DNA from: JBOGJG01 sp050747825
GTDB lineage: Bacteria; Acidobacteriota; UBA6911; RPQK01; JBOGJG01
Direction: 5' to 3'
Assembly (NCBI GenBank): GCA_050747825.1
Contig: JBOGJG010000433.1
Location: forward strand, 1 to 32,610
Length of the DNA: 32,610 bases
The notes beneath the pieces were generated by a model. The model did not search any database, was not told where the DNA came from, and saw only the letters and a list, made by a program, of their open reading frames with translations. A program made the position numbers and the translations under genes. Below are positions 24,379 through 31,084 of this stretch, one piece after another; position 1 is the first letter of the stretch, and the number at the start of each line of letters is the position of its first letter.

Positions 24379-25590
24379 ATGCAGACGCATAGGAATTCGG
24401 ATTCAAGAATTGACATATCAAGCCTCAGGCCTCGGGCCTCAGGCCTCAGGCCTATTCTCCCCGCCCTGGTCGGAGTCATTGGACTGGTGGCTGCAGTCTT
24501 GCTTGGCGTCAGTGACGCGCGTCAGTTCTGGCACTCTTACCTGGTGGCCATCTTCTACTTTCTGACGCTGGGGCTGGGTGGGGTCTTTTTCGTGCTGCTG
24601 CAGTTTGCCACCCGGGCCGGTTGGAGCGTGGTCGTCCGCCGCCTTGCCGAGCACGTCATGGGCGTATTGCCGCTGCTGGCGCTCCTGACCGTGCCCCTGG
24701 CATTCGGAGTCCATGAGCTGTATGAGTGGTCTCATGCCCAAGAAGTCGCCCAGGACCCGATCCTGGAGCACAAGAGTTCTTACCTGAACACAGGCTTCTT
24801 TTACGTGCGTTCTGCAATCTACCTGGCTACATGGTCTCTGCTGGGCTGGTGGTTCAGGCGAGCGTCGCTGCGGCAGGACGACAGCGCTGATCCCGCTATC
24901 ACGCGTAAGCTTCAAAGCGCCAGTGCTCCCGGACTCATACTGTTTGCTCTCACGCTCACCTTTGCTTCCTTTGACTGGATCATGTCTTTGACTCCGCACT
25001 GGTATTCGACTGTTTTTGGCGTCTATATTTTTGCGGGCTGTGTTTTGGCCATTCTGGCCTTTCTGATCATCCTGGCTTTGTCGGTGCGCGGGGGTGATCT
25101 CGTGCCTGAGCACGTCATCACTTACGAGCACCTCCATGATCTTGGGAAGCTTCTGTTTGGCTTCGTGGTGTTCTGGGTTTATATCGGTTTCTCGCAGTTT
25201 ATGCTGATCTGGTATGGGAATCTGCCGGAGGAAACCATCTGGTATGCTCATCGCCTGGTACCCGGCTGGTACGCGCTGACCATCTTTCTGGCAGTGGGCC
25301 ATTTCGTGCTGCCCTTCTTCTTTCTCCTTCCCGTGTCCGTCAAGCGCCGGAAAGCGACACTCTATCTGGCCGCCGGCTGGCTGCTGGCCATGCACTACCT
25401 TGATCTCTACTGGATCGTGATGCCCACGCTTCACCCCGAGGGCTTCAATCCACATCTGCTGGACCTGGTGACCTTTGTGGGCATTGGGGGATTCTTTCTC
25501 GCCGGTGTAAGCTTCCTGATGCGCGGCGCCGCGCTCGTGCCCATCCGTGATCCGCGCCTGGCTGAATCGCTTTCCTTCGAGAATATGTAA
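24379..25590 (+). CDS. actF: Alternative Complex III membrane subunit ActF (NrfD-like)
   Basis: A 403-residue polytopic protein with about ten TMs, homologous to ActC and likely holding the second quinone/proton-path module of the complex. Typical segments are YLVAIFYFLTLGLGGVFFVLLQ, EHKSSYLNTGFFYVRSAIYLATW, FDWIMSLTPHWYSTVFGVYIFAG, YEHLHDLGKLLFGFVVFWVYIGFSQFMLIWY and the C-terminal HYLDLYWIVMPTLH. Residues 14-25 (SSLRPRASGLRP) are encoded by a GCCTCAG heptamer array, so the N-terminus before about residue 27 is not conserved sequence. ATG 24379 is the first in-frame Met, but a later start is possible. It is the last gene of the ACIII operon. Confidence 0.93.
   Translation: MQTHRNSDSRIDISSLRPRASGLRPILPALVGVIGLVAAVLLGVSDARQFWHSYLVAIFYFLTLGLGGVFFVLLQFATRAGWSVVVRRLAEHVMGVLPLLALLTVPLAFGVHELYEWSHAQEVAQDPILEHKSSYLNTGFFYVRSAIYLATWSLLGWWFRRASLRQDDSADPAITRKLQSASAPGLILFALTLTFASFDWIMSLTPHWYSTVFGVYIFAGCVLAILAFLIILALSVRGGDLVPEHVITYEHLHDLGKLLFGFVVFWVYIGFSQFMLIWYGNLPEETIWYAHRLVPGWYALTIFLAVGHFVLPFFFLLPVSVKRRKATLYLAAGWLLAMHYLDLYWIVMPTLHPEGFNPHLLDLVTFVGIGGFFLAGVSFLMRGAALVPIRDPRLAESLSFENM
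24422..24449. repeat. GCCTCAG heptamer array, 4 units, inside the 5' end of actF
   Basis: GCCTCAG, GCCTCGG, GCCTCAG and GCCTCAG fill exactly 28 bp. A degenerate fifth unit (GCCTATT) follows. The array is read as SLRPRASGLRP in actF and is inverted with respect to 24311-24331. Confidence 0.92.
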
Positions 25591-25612
25591 GGGTTGGCGA
25601 AACCAGTCTGGC

Positions 25613-25633
25613 TGAAATTGAAATTCAACTTCA
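25613..25633. promoter_or_regulatory. Fur-like palindrome upstream of the ferritin-like gene
   Basis: A 21-bp dyad, TGAAATTGA and TCAACTTCA around a short AT centre, with 18 of 21 positions symmetrical. It matches the 21-bp Fur consensus at 14 positions. It lies 25 bp upstream of the -35 box. A close copy occurs at 26436-26456. Confidence 0.6.
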
Positions 25634-25658
25634 AGCCGTTTATTTTCAGCTATTTACA

Positions 25659-25688
25659 TTGACATACTCGAGTCGATTGATTTAAACT
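25659..25688 (+). promoter_or_regulatory. Sigma-70-type promoter of the ferritin-like gene
   Basis: TTGACA (25659-25664), an 18-bp spacer, then TAAACT (25683-25688). A Shine-Dalgarno AAAAGGAG (25698-25705) precedes ATG 25712. The spacer contains the short palindrome ACTCGAGT. Confidence 0.6.
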
Positions 25689-25711
25689 GGTGTCATCAAA
25701 AGGAGAATTTT

Positions 25712-26167
25712 ATGGCTGAGCATGACAAATTAATTAAGGTGCTGAATCAGGCTGTTTCGTTGGAATATACCGCAGTGATCCAGTACAACCAGCACAGCAT
25801 GCTGGTCACAGGTCCGGACAAAGCGATCTTTGAGGATTTCTTCAGGGACTCATCCAAGGAGGCCCTGAGCCACGCCAAAATGTGGGGGGAAAAAATTGTT
25901 TACCTGGGCGGTGTCCCGACGGTTGAGGTAGGCACAATTCACCAGTCTACTGAGCTGACGGAGATGCTCGAGATGGACCATGAACTGGAAAAGCAGGTGC
26001 TGGAGATTTACCTGAAGGCGCATGAGATTTGCACGCATGTTCCGACCCAGTACCTGCTGGAAGATCACATCATGGCCGAGCAGAATGACGTGGAAGAACT
26101 GGCCAAATTCCTGCGCCGCGTCAACATCGCCGGCGGCAAATTAAAAGTGGAAAAGAAGGTCGGTTAA
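25712..26167 (+). CDS. Ferritin-like / bacterioferritin-type diiron protein
   Basis: A 151-residue four-helix-bundle protein. Candidate diiron ligands fall at the expected helix positions: Glu18 in VSLEYTAVIQYNQHS, a Glu and His in SSKEALSHAKMWGEKI, Glu93 or nearby in MLEMDHELEKQV, and EDHIMAEQNDVEEL near the C-terminus. The YLGGVPTVE turn is typical of bacterioferritins and related DUF-type ferritins. It would oxidise Fe(II) and store or detoxify iron in the cytoplasm. No haem-ligand Met is obvious. The gene has its own promoter and a Fur-like box, so it is separate from the ACIII operon. Its stop overlaps the convergent small gene by four bases. Confidence 0.88.
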   Translation: MAEHDKLIKVLNQAVSLEYTAVIQYNQHSMLVTGPDKAIFEDFFRDSSKEALSHAKMWGEKIVYLGGVPTVEVGTIHQSTELTEMLEMDHELEKQVLEIYLKAHEICTHVPTQYLLEDHIMAEQNDVEELAKFLRRVNIAGGKLKVEKKVG

Positions 26168-26397
26168 GCCGTAGGGAAGGGGAGAACCACAGCCGGCGAA
26201 CGCTCCGTGCGCCGGTTCTTCGCCAGTTCCAAAGCCTGCTCCAAAAGCGCCAGTTGGTTGAGGGGCAGGCTCAAGGATCCGGCCGTGTACCAGCCGAGAT
26301 TTTCATCGTAGCGTTCGCTGCGAATCTTGATCTGTTCTGATTCCAGTTCGACCTGGACTCGCTCGCCTTTTTGTAGACAGTTTGCTTTCATGGGCAT
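26164..26397 (-). CDS. Small conserved-looking protein, 77 residues, iron-box linked
   Basis: Unrecognised. The middle (VQVELESEQIKIRSERYDENLGWYTAGSLSLPLNQLALLEQALELAK) alternates beta-strand and helix. It loosely resembles a PC4/p15-type single-strand DNA-binding fold, or a strand-strand-strand-helix module, but this is weak. ATG 26397 has AGGA upstream; a second ATG at 26391 is equally possible. It is convergent with the ferritin-like gene, overlapping by four bases, and has a promoter whose -35 lies within a Fur-like palindrome. A role in iron or redox control is inferred from that alone. Confidence 0.6.
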   Translation of the reverse strand: MPMKANCLQKGERVQVELESEQIKIRSERYDENLGWYTAGSLSLPLNQLALLEQALELAKNRRTERSPAVVLPFPTA

Positions 26398-26422
26398 AGG
26401 TCGATTCCTAAACAGCCGGAGT

Positions 26423-26456
26423 AGTCTACCTTATTTGAAAGTGATATTCAATTTCA
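26423..26456 (-). promoter_or_regulatory. Promoter with embedded Fur-like box for the small gene
   Basis: On the minus strand, -35 TTGAAT (26446-26451), a 17-bp spacer and -10 TAGACT (26423-26428). The 21-bp palindrome 26436-26456 (TGAAAGTGA...CAATTTCA) covers the -35, the classical position for repression. Ribosome binding AGGA and ATG 26397 follow. Confidence 0.6.
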
Positions 26457-26474
26457 AATTTTGAAAAAGAGTCT

Positions 26475-26497
26475 GGCCGACGAATCACGCGAATCAC
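26475..26497. repeat. Half copy of the ACGAATCACGCG palindromic element
   Basis: GGCCGACGAATCACGCGAAT plus CAC, one arm of the hairpin at 27013-27070. It includes the stop codon of the truncated LacI-type gene. Confidence 0.7.
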
Positions 26498-26892
26498 ACC
26501 CATCGATTCACTGACTCCTCCCCTTGTCCCTGAATGCTTGTCGACTCGCGGGCAACCAGGCGGCAGTTCATCAGCACTCGGGTGGCCGACGCGGCCTTCC
26601 TGGATTGAAGCCGCTTCACCAGGATCTCGGCGGCGCGGGCGCCCTGCTCTTCAATGGGCTGATGGACGGTAGTCAGGGCAGGGGAAGTCATGGTGGCGAG
26701 AGGGAGATTATCGAATCCGACGACGGCCATGTCCTGGGGAATTCTGCGCCCACTTTCTTTCAGGGCCTGAATCACACCCAAAGCCGTCATGTCGTTGCGG
26801 GCGAACACGGCTGTGGGTCCGCTTTTCATTTTCAGCAACTCCTGCATTCTCCTGTACCCTTCCATCTGCGTGGAATAGCCGGGAATGGAATC
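26494..26892 (-). pseudogene. LacI-family regulator, C-terminal fragment (DNA-binding domain lost)
   Basis: The open part (ATG 26865, 123 residues) is the C-terminal lobe of a LacI/GalR periplasmic-binding-like domain: GPTAVFARNDMTALGVIQALKESGRRIPQDMAVVGFDNLPLATMTSPALTTVHQP, then GARAAEILVKRL. In-frame homology continues upstream as DSIPGYSTQ to about 26892 and then stops. There is no helix-turn-helix and no N-terminal lobe, so about two thirds of the gene is missing. The C-terminal residues come from a repeat arm. A palindrome of the type bound by LacI proteins remains 33 bp beyond the homology. Confidence 0.8.
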
Positions 26893-26924
26893 CGTCGCCC
26901 GCCAGTAACAACAGGCGCTAATAT

Positions 26925-26936
26925 GTTAACGTTAAC
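26925..26936. promoter_or_regulatory. LacI-type operator-like palindrome GTTAACGTTAAC
   Basis: A perfect 12-bp palindrome with a central CG, the hallmark of operators for LacI/GalR regulators. It sits next to the truncated LacI gene and may be its former autoregulatory operator. Confidence 0.5.
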
Positions 26937-27012
26937 GGGGCCGAGGAAGTCTACTTGCGCTCTGAGGTAAATGCAACGAGTTTTTTACAATTTTGCAGAG
27001 GAAAATAGATTG

Positions 27013-27070
27013 GGCCAACGAATCACGCGAATCACGCGAACATTCGCCCGATTCATGTGATTCGTTGGCC
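27013..27070. repeat. Palindromic element between the LacI fragment and the lipoprotein gene
   Basis: Arm 27013-27033 (GGCCAACGAATCACGCGAAT plus C) pairs with 27050-27070 at 19 of 21 positions. The left side repeats a 9-mer (AATCACGCG). It lies 13 bp beyond the lipoprotein stop and may act as its terminator. Confidence 0.75.
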
Positions 27071-27083
27071 AGGATCGAAAGGC

Positions 27084-27878
27084 TTACTGCGGCGCCGAAA
27101 ATGTGAAGTCCGCGCTTTGGCTTTCGCCGTCGGCGACAGTAACACTGGCTGTCTGCGTGCCCAGCCTCTCATGCCCTGCCTCGATCTCGTAGGTGCCCGC
27201 GGGAAGACCTGAGATGGAGTACTGTCCGTCTGTCTCAGTCACCGCGAAGTAAGGATGCCGCATGACTACTGTATAAGCGCTCATCCAGGGATGAACGTCG
27301 CACTTGATGTGGAACATGTCTTCGGCTTGAGTGAATACGTGTGTCGTCTCGGTCATACTGGGGGGCATACCCCTGTTGAACTCCCGATTCTTCTCGGGGA
27401 GGGCATGGATGTTGTGCAACAGTTCGTCGGAATTCAGGATTTGGAGAGTCTGGCCAACCATGACACCGAGCACATGAGGCTCATACCGGCATCCTTCCTG
27501 ATCCAGCACGACCGCCTCGGAAGGCGCCGGCCACTGTCCTTCCGGAAGGCCGCTCTTCACCTGGACGAAAACGTTTCCCATCGTATTGCCTTCGCCCAGC
27601 GCCAGCACCTCCGGATAAGCCGGTTCGGTGTGCTTGGCCGCGCAAGCGGGATCGGCATTCATGTTCAAAGGCTGAAAGGTCGGGACCTGTCCCTGGTAGC
27701 TGATGACTCCCGTTACCGACGCCGTCCCTTCAGCTACCGGAGGGGCGGGTTGATCGGCTGCAGCTTCTGGTGTTTCGGCGGTTCCAGCCGTGTCTCCACC
27801 GTTGCCGCCACAGCCTGCCATGATCACCACCAGGATCAAAGACAGACCTGAGAAAAGTAAAGTCAATTTCCGTAGCAT
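27084..27878 (-). CDS. Cupredoxin-like lipoprotein with C-terminal carboxypeptidase-regulatory-like domain
   Basis: A 264-residue exported protein. The signal ends in the lipobox IMAGC (Cys23), followed by an Ala/Pro/Thr-rich linker. A central domain (about 55-206) resembles methylamine-utilisation or plastocyanin-like proteins, with possible type 1 copper ligands His155 (HNIHAL), Cys193, His196 and Met199 (IKCDVHPWM). The C-terminal domain (about 208-262) is a transthyretin-like CarboxypepD_reg fold (GQYSISGLPAGTYEIEAG). It is divergent from ctaD with its own AGGAGG, so a role in electron transfer or copper delivery to the oxidase CuA/CuB is a reasonable inference. Cys80 and Cys130 could form a disulfide. 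Confidence 0.82.
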   Translation of the reverse strand: MLRKLTLLFSGLSLILVVIMAGCGGNGGDTAGTAETPEAAADQPAPPVAEGTASVTGVISYQGQVPTFQPLNMNADPACAAKHTEPAYPEVLALGEGNTMGNVFVQVKSGLPEGQWPAPSEAVVLDQEGCRYEPHVLGVMVGQTLQILNSDELLHNIHALPEKNREFNRGMPPSMTETTHVFTQAEDMFHIKCDVHPWMSAYTVVMRHPYFAVTETDGQYSISGLPAGTYEIEAGHERLGTQTASVTVADGESQSADFTFSAPQ

Positions 27879-28030
27879 TTAATAAAGTTCCTCCTAAAAA
27901 TGGCACTGTCACAGGCTCAGGCAAGAGCCAACCCCCGCCCAGCCGCCAATAATTCAAAGGGATTGTATTCCGGCTCGGCAGACGGGTCAAGGGCGTGGGA
28001 ATTCGCCCCGTTGGTGTGATTCGTCCGGCC

Positions 28031-28057
28031 GAATCTGACCGAATCTGACTATTGACA
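28031..28057 (+). promoter_or_regulatory. ctaD-side promoter region: GAATCTGACY direct repeat and TTGACA
   Basis: GAATCTGACC (28031-28040) and GAATCTGACT (28041-28050) are tandem 10-mers, in phase with one helical turn. They directly precede TTGACA (28052-28057), a perfect -35. The -10 is poor (CAAACT or AAACTA at 17-18 bp), which suits a promoter needing an activator bound to the 10-mers (inference). Confidence 0.45.
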
Positions 28058-28109
28058 TAGCGGGCCGAGATAGACAAACTATGGGGCCAGCCGCCGGAAG
28101 GGGATAGTC

Positions 28110-28145
28110 ATGAAGGAGGAGCCCGGCGGAAACCCTATACATTAG
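28110..28145 (+). CDS. Possible 11-codon leader peptide before ctaD
   Basis: ATG 28110 preceded by AAGGGG encodes MKEEPGGNPIH, then TAG 28143-28145, which abuts an in-frame-shifted ATG at 28146. It lies between the promoter and ctaD. It is too short to judge by coding signal, so it may be chance. Confidence 0.2.
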   Translation: MKEEPGGNPIH

Positions 28146-28160
28146 ATGAAGGGACAGGTG

Positions 28161-29960
28161 ATGGAGTTAACACACCACGGATCAGAGCACGAACAGCACG
28201 TGCACCACGAAAAATTGGGCTTTTGGCGCCATTACGTTTTTTCCACCGATCATAAAGTCATCGGTATTCAATACGGTCTCAGCAGCCTGATCTTCCTGTT
28301 TTTTGGCTTCTGCCTGATGATGCTCATGCGCTGGCAGTTGGCCTTTCCCGGCCAGCCTCTTCCGATTATTGGCGCGCTCTTTGGCGATGCGCGCATGCCC
28401 GGCGGGGTCATGTTGCCCGAATTTTACAACGAGCTGGGCGCCATGCACGGCACCATAATGGTGTTTTTGGGAATCGTCCCGCTGGCAGTCGGGGCTTTCG
28501 GCAATTATGTCGTCCCTCTTCAGATCGGCGCCCCGGATATGGCTTTCCCCCGGTTGAACATGGCCAGTTACTGGATGCTCGTCATAGGCGGGATCACGAT
28601 GCTGGTTAGCTTTTTCGTTCCGGGAGGGGCTGCCAACTCCGGATGGACTTCCTATCCGCCTCTGGCTGACATTGCTACCACAGGACAGACCATGTGGTTG
28701 ATCGGCATGATCTTCCTGGCGACGTCCTCTCTTTTTGGGGCGATTAACTTTATTACGACCATTATTCAACTTCGAGCGCCCGGTCTGACTTTCATGCGCC
28801 TGCCTTTTTTTGTCTGGGCTCAGCTTATTACCGCCTTTCTGCTCCTGCTGGCTTTCCCGCCGCTGGAAGGCGCTGCCGCTCTGCAGCTCATGGATCGAGT
28901 GGCCGGAACCAGCTTTTTCCTTCCCAGCGGTTTGGTCGTCAGCGGCGAGGTCATCCAGAACAGCGGCGGAGGCAGCCCACTTCTCTGGCAGCATCTGTTC
29001 TGGTTTCTGGCTCATCCTGAGGTTTACGTTCTGATTCTGCCGGCCATGGGGATTATCGGCGAGGTGATCGCCAACAATACCCGCAAACCGCTCTGGGGCT
29101 ACAGGGCACTGGTCTATGCCACGCTGGGTATCGGGTTCCTGTCCTTCATCGTCTGGGCTCATCACATGTTTATCACCGGGATGGGCACGACGATGGCGAC
29201 CTTTTTTCAGACCACCACCATGATCATTTCCATTCCTTCTGTGGTGATTCTGACGGCGCTCTTTCTCTCCCTCTGGGGAGGTTCGATTCGCTTTAATACT
29301 CCCATGCTGTTTGCTCTCGCCTTTCTGCCGATGTTCGGGATCGGAGGGCTAACCGGCCTTCCCTTGGGTCTGACCGCGACCGACATCCCGCTGCATGACA
29401 CCTACTATGTCATCGGGCATTTTCATTACATCGTGGCGCCCGGGACCATTTTTGCGCTTTTCGCCGGCATCTATTACTGGTTTCCGAAAATCACCGGTCG
29501 AGCCATGAATGAAACTCTGGGAAAACTTCACTTCTGGCCCAGCCTCATCTTCATGAATGGGGTCTTTTTGCCCATGATGATCCAGGGAATGGCCGGCGTT
29601 TCGCGCCGGCTGTATGACGGAGGCGCCTCTTATAATTTCGCCCAGGACGTGCTCTGGCTCAATGTGGTCATGTCCGTCTCGGCCTGGTGTCTGGCGGTAG
29701 CCCAGATTCCGTTCATCGTGAACTTTTTCGTGAGCATTTGGGCAGGCAGGAAAGTCTCGGATAATCCGTGGCAGGCAACCACTCTTGAGTGGGCGGCCCC
29801 TTCTCCGCCTCCCCATGGCAATTTCATCACTTTACCGGTGGCCTACCGCGGACCGTACGAATACAGTGTCCCCGGGCACGATTATCTCGGTCAACACCAG
29901 CCCGGCGAGGGTTCGCTTGAGAAAGAGGACCTGCCTCGTCGCCAAACTGCGGAGATCTAA
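28161..29960 (+). CDS. ctaD: Cytochrome c oxidase subunit I (A-type haem-copper oxidase)
   Basis: A 599-residue, 12-plus-TM catalytic subunit reducing O2 at haem a3-CuB. Ligands: His96 and His422 (haem a), His420 (haem a3), His285, His334 and His335 (CuB). The cross-linked Tyr289 and the gating Glu287 sit in AHPEVY, placing it in type A1. D-channel residues Asp126, Asn133 and Asn115 are present. The K-channel is altered: in MIISIPSVVILT the position of the conserved Lys is Ile363 and the Thr is Ser360. ATG 28161 has AAGGGA six bases upstream; ATG 28146 has none. His-rich residues near the N-terminus (HHGSEHEQHVHHE) might bind metal. It is the first gene of the oxidase operon. Confidence 0.96.
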   Translation: MELTHHGSEHEQHVHHEKLGFWRHYVFSTDHKVIGIQYGLSSLIFLFFGFCLMMLMRWQLAFPGQPLPIIGALFGDARMPGGVMLPEFYNELGAMHGTIMVFLGIVPLAVGAFGNYVVPLQIGAPDMAFPRLNMASYWMLVIGGITMLVSFFVPGGAANSGWTSYPPLADIATTGQTMWLIGMIFLATSSLFGAINFITTIIQLRAPGLTFMRLPFFVWAQLITAFLLLLAFPPLEGAAALQLMDRVAGTSFFLPSGLVVSGEVIQNSGGGSPLLWQHLFWFLAHPEVYVLILPAMGIIGEVIANNTRKPLWGYRALVYATLGIGFLSFIVWAHHMFITGMGTTMATFFQTTTMIISIPSVVILTALFLSLWGGSIRFNTPMLFALAFLPMFGIGGLTGLPLGLTATDIPLHDTYYVIGHFHYIVAPGTIFALFAGIYYWFPKITGRAMNETLGKLHFWPSLIFMNGVFLPMMIQGMAGVSRRLYDGGASYNFAQDVLWLNVVMSVSAWCLAVAQIPFIVNFFVSIWAGRKVSDNPWQATTLEWAAPSPPPHGNFITLPVAYRGPYEYSVPGHDYLGQHQPGEGSLEKEDLPRRQTAEI

Positions 29961-29966
29961 GCATCC

Positions 29967-30557
29967 ATGGAAATACCCTATACCGTAGAACCGCGACCCG
30001 ACACGGGTGTCAACAACGTAAAACTCGGAATCTGGTTATTCCTCGCTTCCGAAGTCATGCTCTTCGGCTCGCTCTTCGGGTCCTACATCCTGTTGCGCAC
30101 GGGCGCTCCGGAATGGCCGGTCGGCTCTTCCATTCTCAATGTGCCCATGGGGACCTTCAACACTTTCGTGCTGATCGCTTCGAGTGTCACGATGGTAATG
30201 TCCTGGGCCTCTCTGATGAGACGGGACACGCGCAAGTACAAGATCTACATGGCACTGACCATCCTGCTGGCGTTAACGTTCATGGTGGTGAAGTACATCG
30301 AATATACCGACAAATTCAGCCATGGCCTTTTCCCCGCCACCAGCACGTATCTGGCCATCTATTTCACAATGACGGGCTTGCATGCTCTCCACGTCATTGG
30401 CGGGACTGCGGTGAACGCTTATCTTTTAGGGCCGGGCTTCAAGATGTGGCATACCAATCGCGAGCAGTTTACAAATCGCGTAGAGAGCGCCGGCTTGTTC
30501 TGGCATCTGGTGGATCTGATCTGGATATTTCTTTTTCCGGTTTTGTATTTATTGTAA
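29967..30557 (+). CDS. ctaE: Cytochrome c oxidase subunit III
   Basis: A 196-residue, five-TM subunit III lacking the first two helices of the mitochondrial form, as is usual in bacterial caa3/bo3 oxidases. Characteristic parts are KLGIWLFLASEVMLFGSLFGSYILLR, containing the conserved Glu, and FTMTGLHALHVIGGTAVN, then ESAGLFWHLVDLIWIFLFPVLYLL. It stabilises subunit I and the D-channel entrance. It begins 6 bp after the ctaD stop and is followed 11 bp later by ctaF. Confidence 0.95.
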   Translation: MEIPYTVEPRPDTGVNNVKLGIWLFLASEVMLFGSLFGSYILLRTGAPEWPVGSSILNVPMGTFNTFVLIASSVTMVMSWASLMRRDTRKYKIYMALTILLALTFMVVKYIEYTDKFSHGLFPATSTYLAIYFTMTGLHALHVIGGTAVNAYLLGPGFKMWHTNREQFTNRVESAGLFWHLVDLIWIFLFPVLYLL

Positions 30558-30568
30558 GAGGAGGTCGC

Positions 30569-30877
30569 ATGAATCCTAATCACGCTGAAGAGATTGACAT
30601 CAAAAAGCATGTTCGAGCCTACATGATGGTCTTTGGTGCCCTCTGGGTTCTGACTGTCGTGACGGTAGCGGCCTCCTACCTGGACTTGTCCACGTCAGGA
30701 AGCATAGCGCTGGCACTCTTTATTGCGGGAATCAAAGGCTCGCTCGTTGCCTCCTATTTCATGCACCTCATTTCAGAGAGGAAATTGATCTATCTGGTTC
30801 TTCTTCTCACGGCGATCTTTGTCATCGGTCTGCTTCTTTTTCCGACCTTTGTGCATGTGGACCAAGTTTCAAGCTAG
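30569..30877 (+). CDS. ctaF: Cytochrome c oxidase subunit IV (prokaryotic type)
   Basis: A 102-residue, three-TM protein of the COX4_pro family. It has a short charged N-terminus (HAEEIDIKKHVRAYMMVFGALWVLT) and IAGIKGSLVASYFMHLISERKLIYLVL, the family's signature. It is an accessory subunit of the oxidase. ATG 30569 has a strong GAGGAGG ribosome binding site; longer readings of this frame overlap ctaE and are spurious. It abuts the next gene with no gap. Confidence 0.93.
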   Translation: MNPNHAEEIDIKKHVRAYMMVFGALWVLTVVTVAASYLDLSTSGSIALALFIAGIKGSLVASYFMHLISERKLIYLVLLLTAIFVIGLLLFPTFVHVDQVSS

Positions 30878-31084
30878 ATGTCGCTGAGGGGGTTTCACAT
30901 TGCCTTTATTATTTTGTCAACACTGCTGGCTTTCTGGTTCGGCCTTTGGGGAGTTCACTATCATCTGACCTATGGAAATACCGGTTATCTGGTGATGGGA
31001 ATAATATCGCTGGTCCTGGGAGTGGTCTTGATCATATACGGCGTCTGGTTCTTTGGTAAGATCAAACGAGGAGGTTTTTCATGA
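30878..31084 (+). CDS. Small two-TM membrane protein in the oxidase operon
   Basis: 68 residues with two hydrophobic helices (AFIILSTLLAFWFGLWGVHYHL, about 8-29; YLVMGIISLVLGVVLIIYGVWFFG, about 37-60) and a basic C-terminus (KIKRGG), predicting a cytoplasmic tail. I do not recognise a family. It starts at the base after the ctaF stop and overlaps the next start by four bases (ATGA), so it is certainly translated with the oxidase genes. An assembly factor or extra subunit is the natural guess. Confidence 0.8.
   Translation: MSLRGFHIAFIILSTLLAFWFGLWGVHYHLTYGNTGYLVMGIISLVLGVVLIIYGVWFFGKIKRGGFS

Noticed and set aside
24439..25455. 338-residue minus-strand ORF antisense to actF
   Set aside because: Composition is that of a shadow of a TM-rich gene (Gln/His/Arg/Asp-rich), while actF on the other strand has clear family motifs.
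28182..29165. 327-residue minus-strand ORF antisense to ctaD
   Set aside because: Shadow frame of the oxidase gene; low-complexity polar composition and no motif.
28161..29960. CtaD as an oxidase-like nitric oxide reductase (eNOR or similar)
   Set aside because: Those enzymes lose the cross-linked Tyr; here Tyr289 in HPEVY and all CuB histidines are intact, so an O2 reductase is the better reading despite the missing K-channel Lys.
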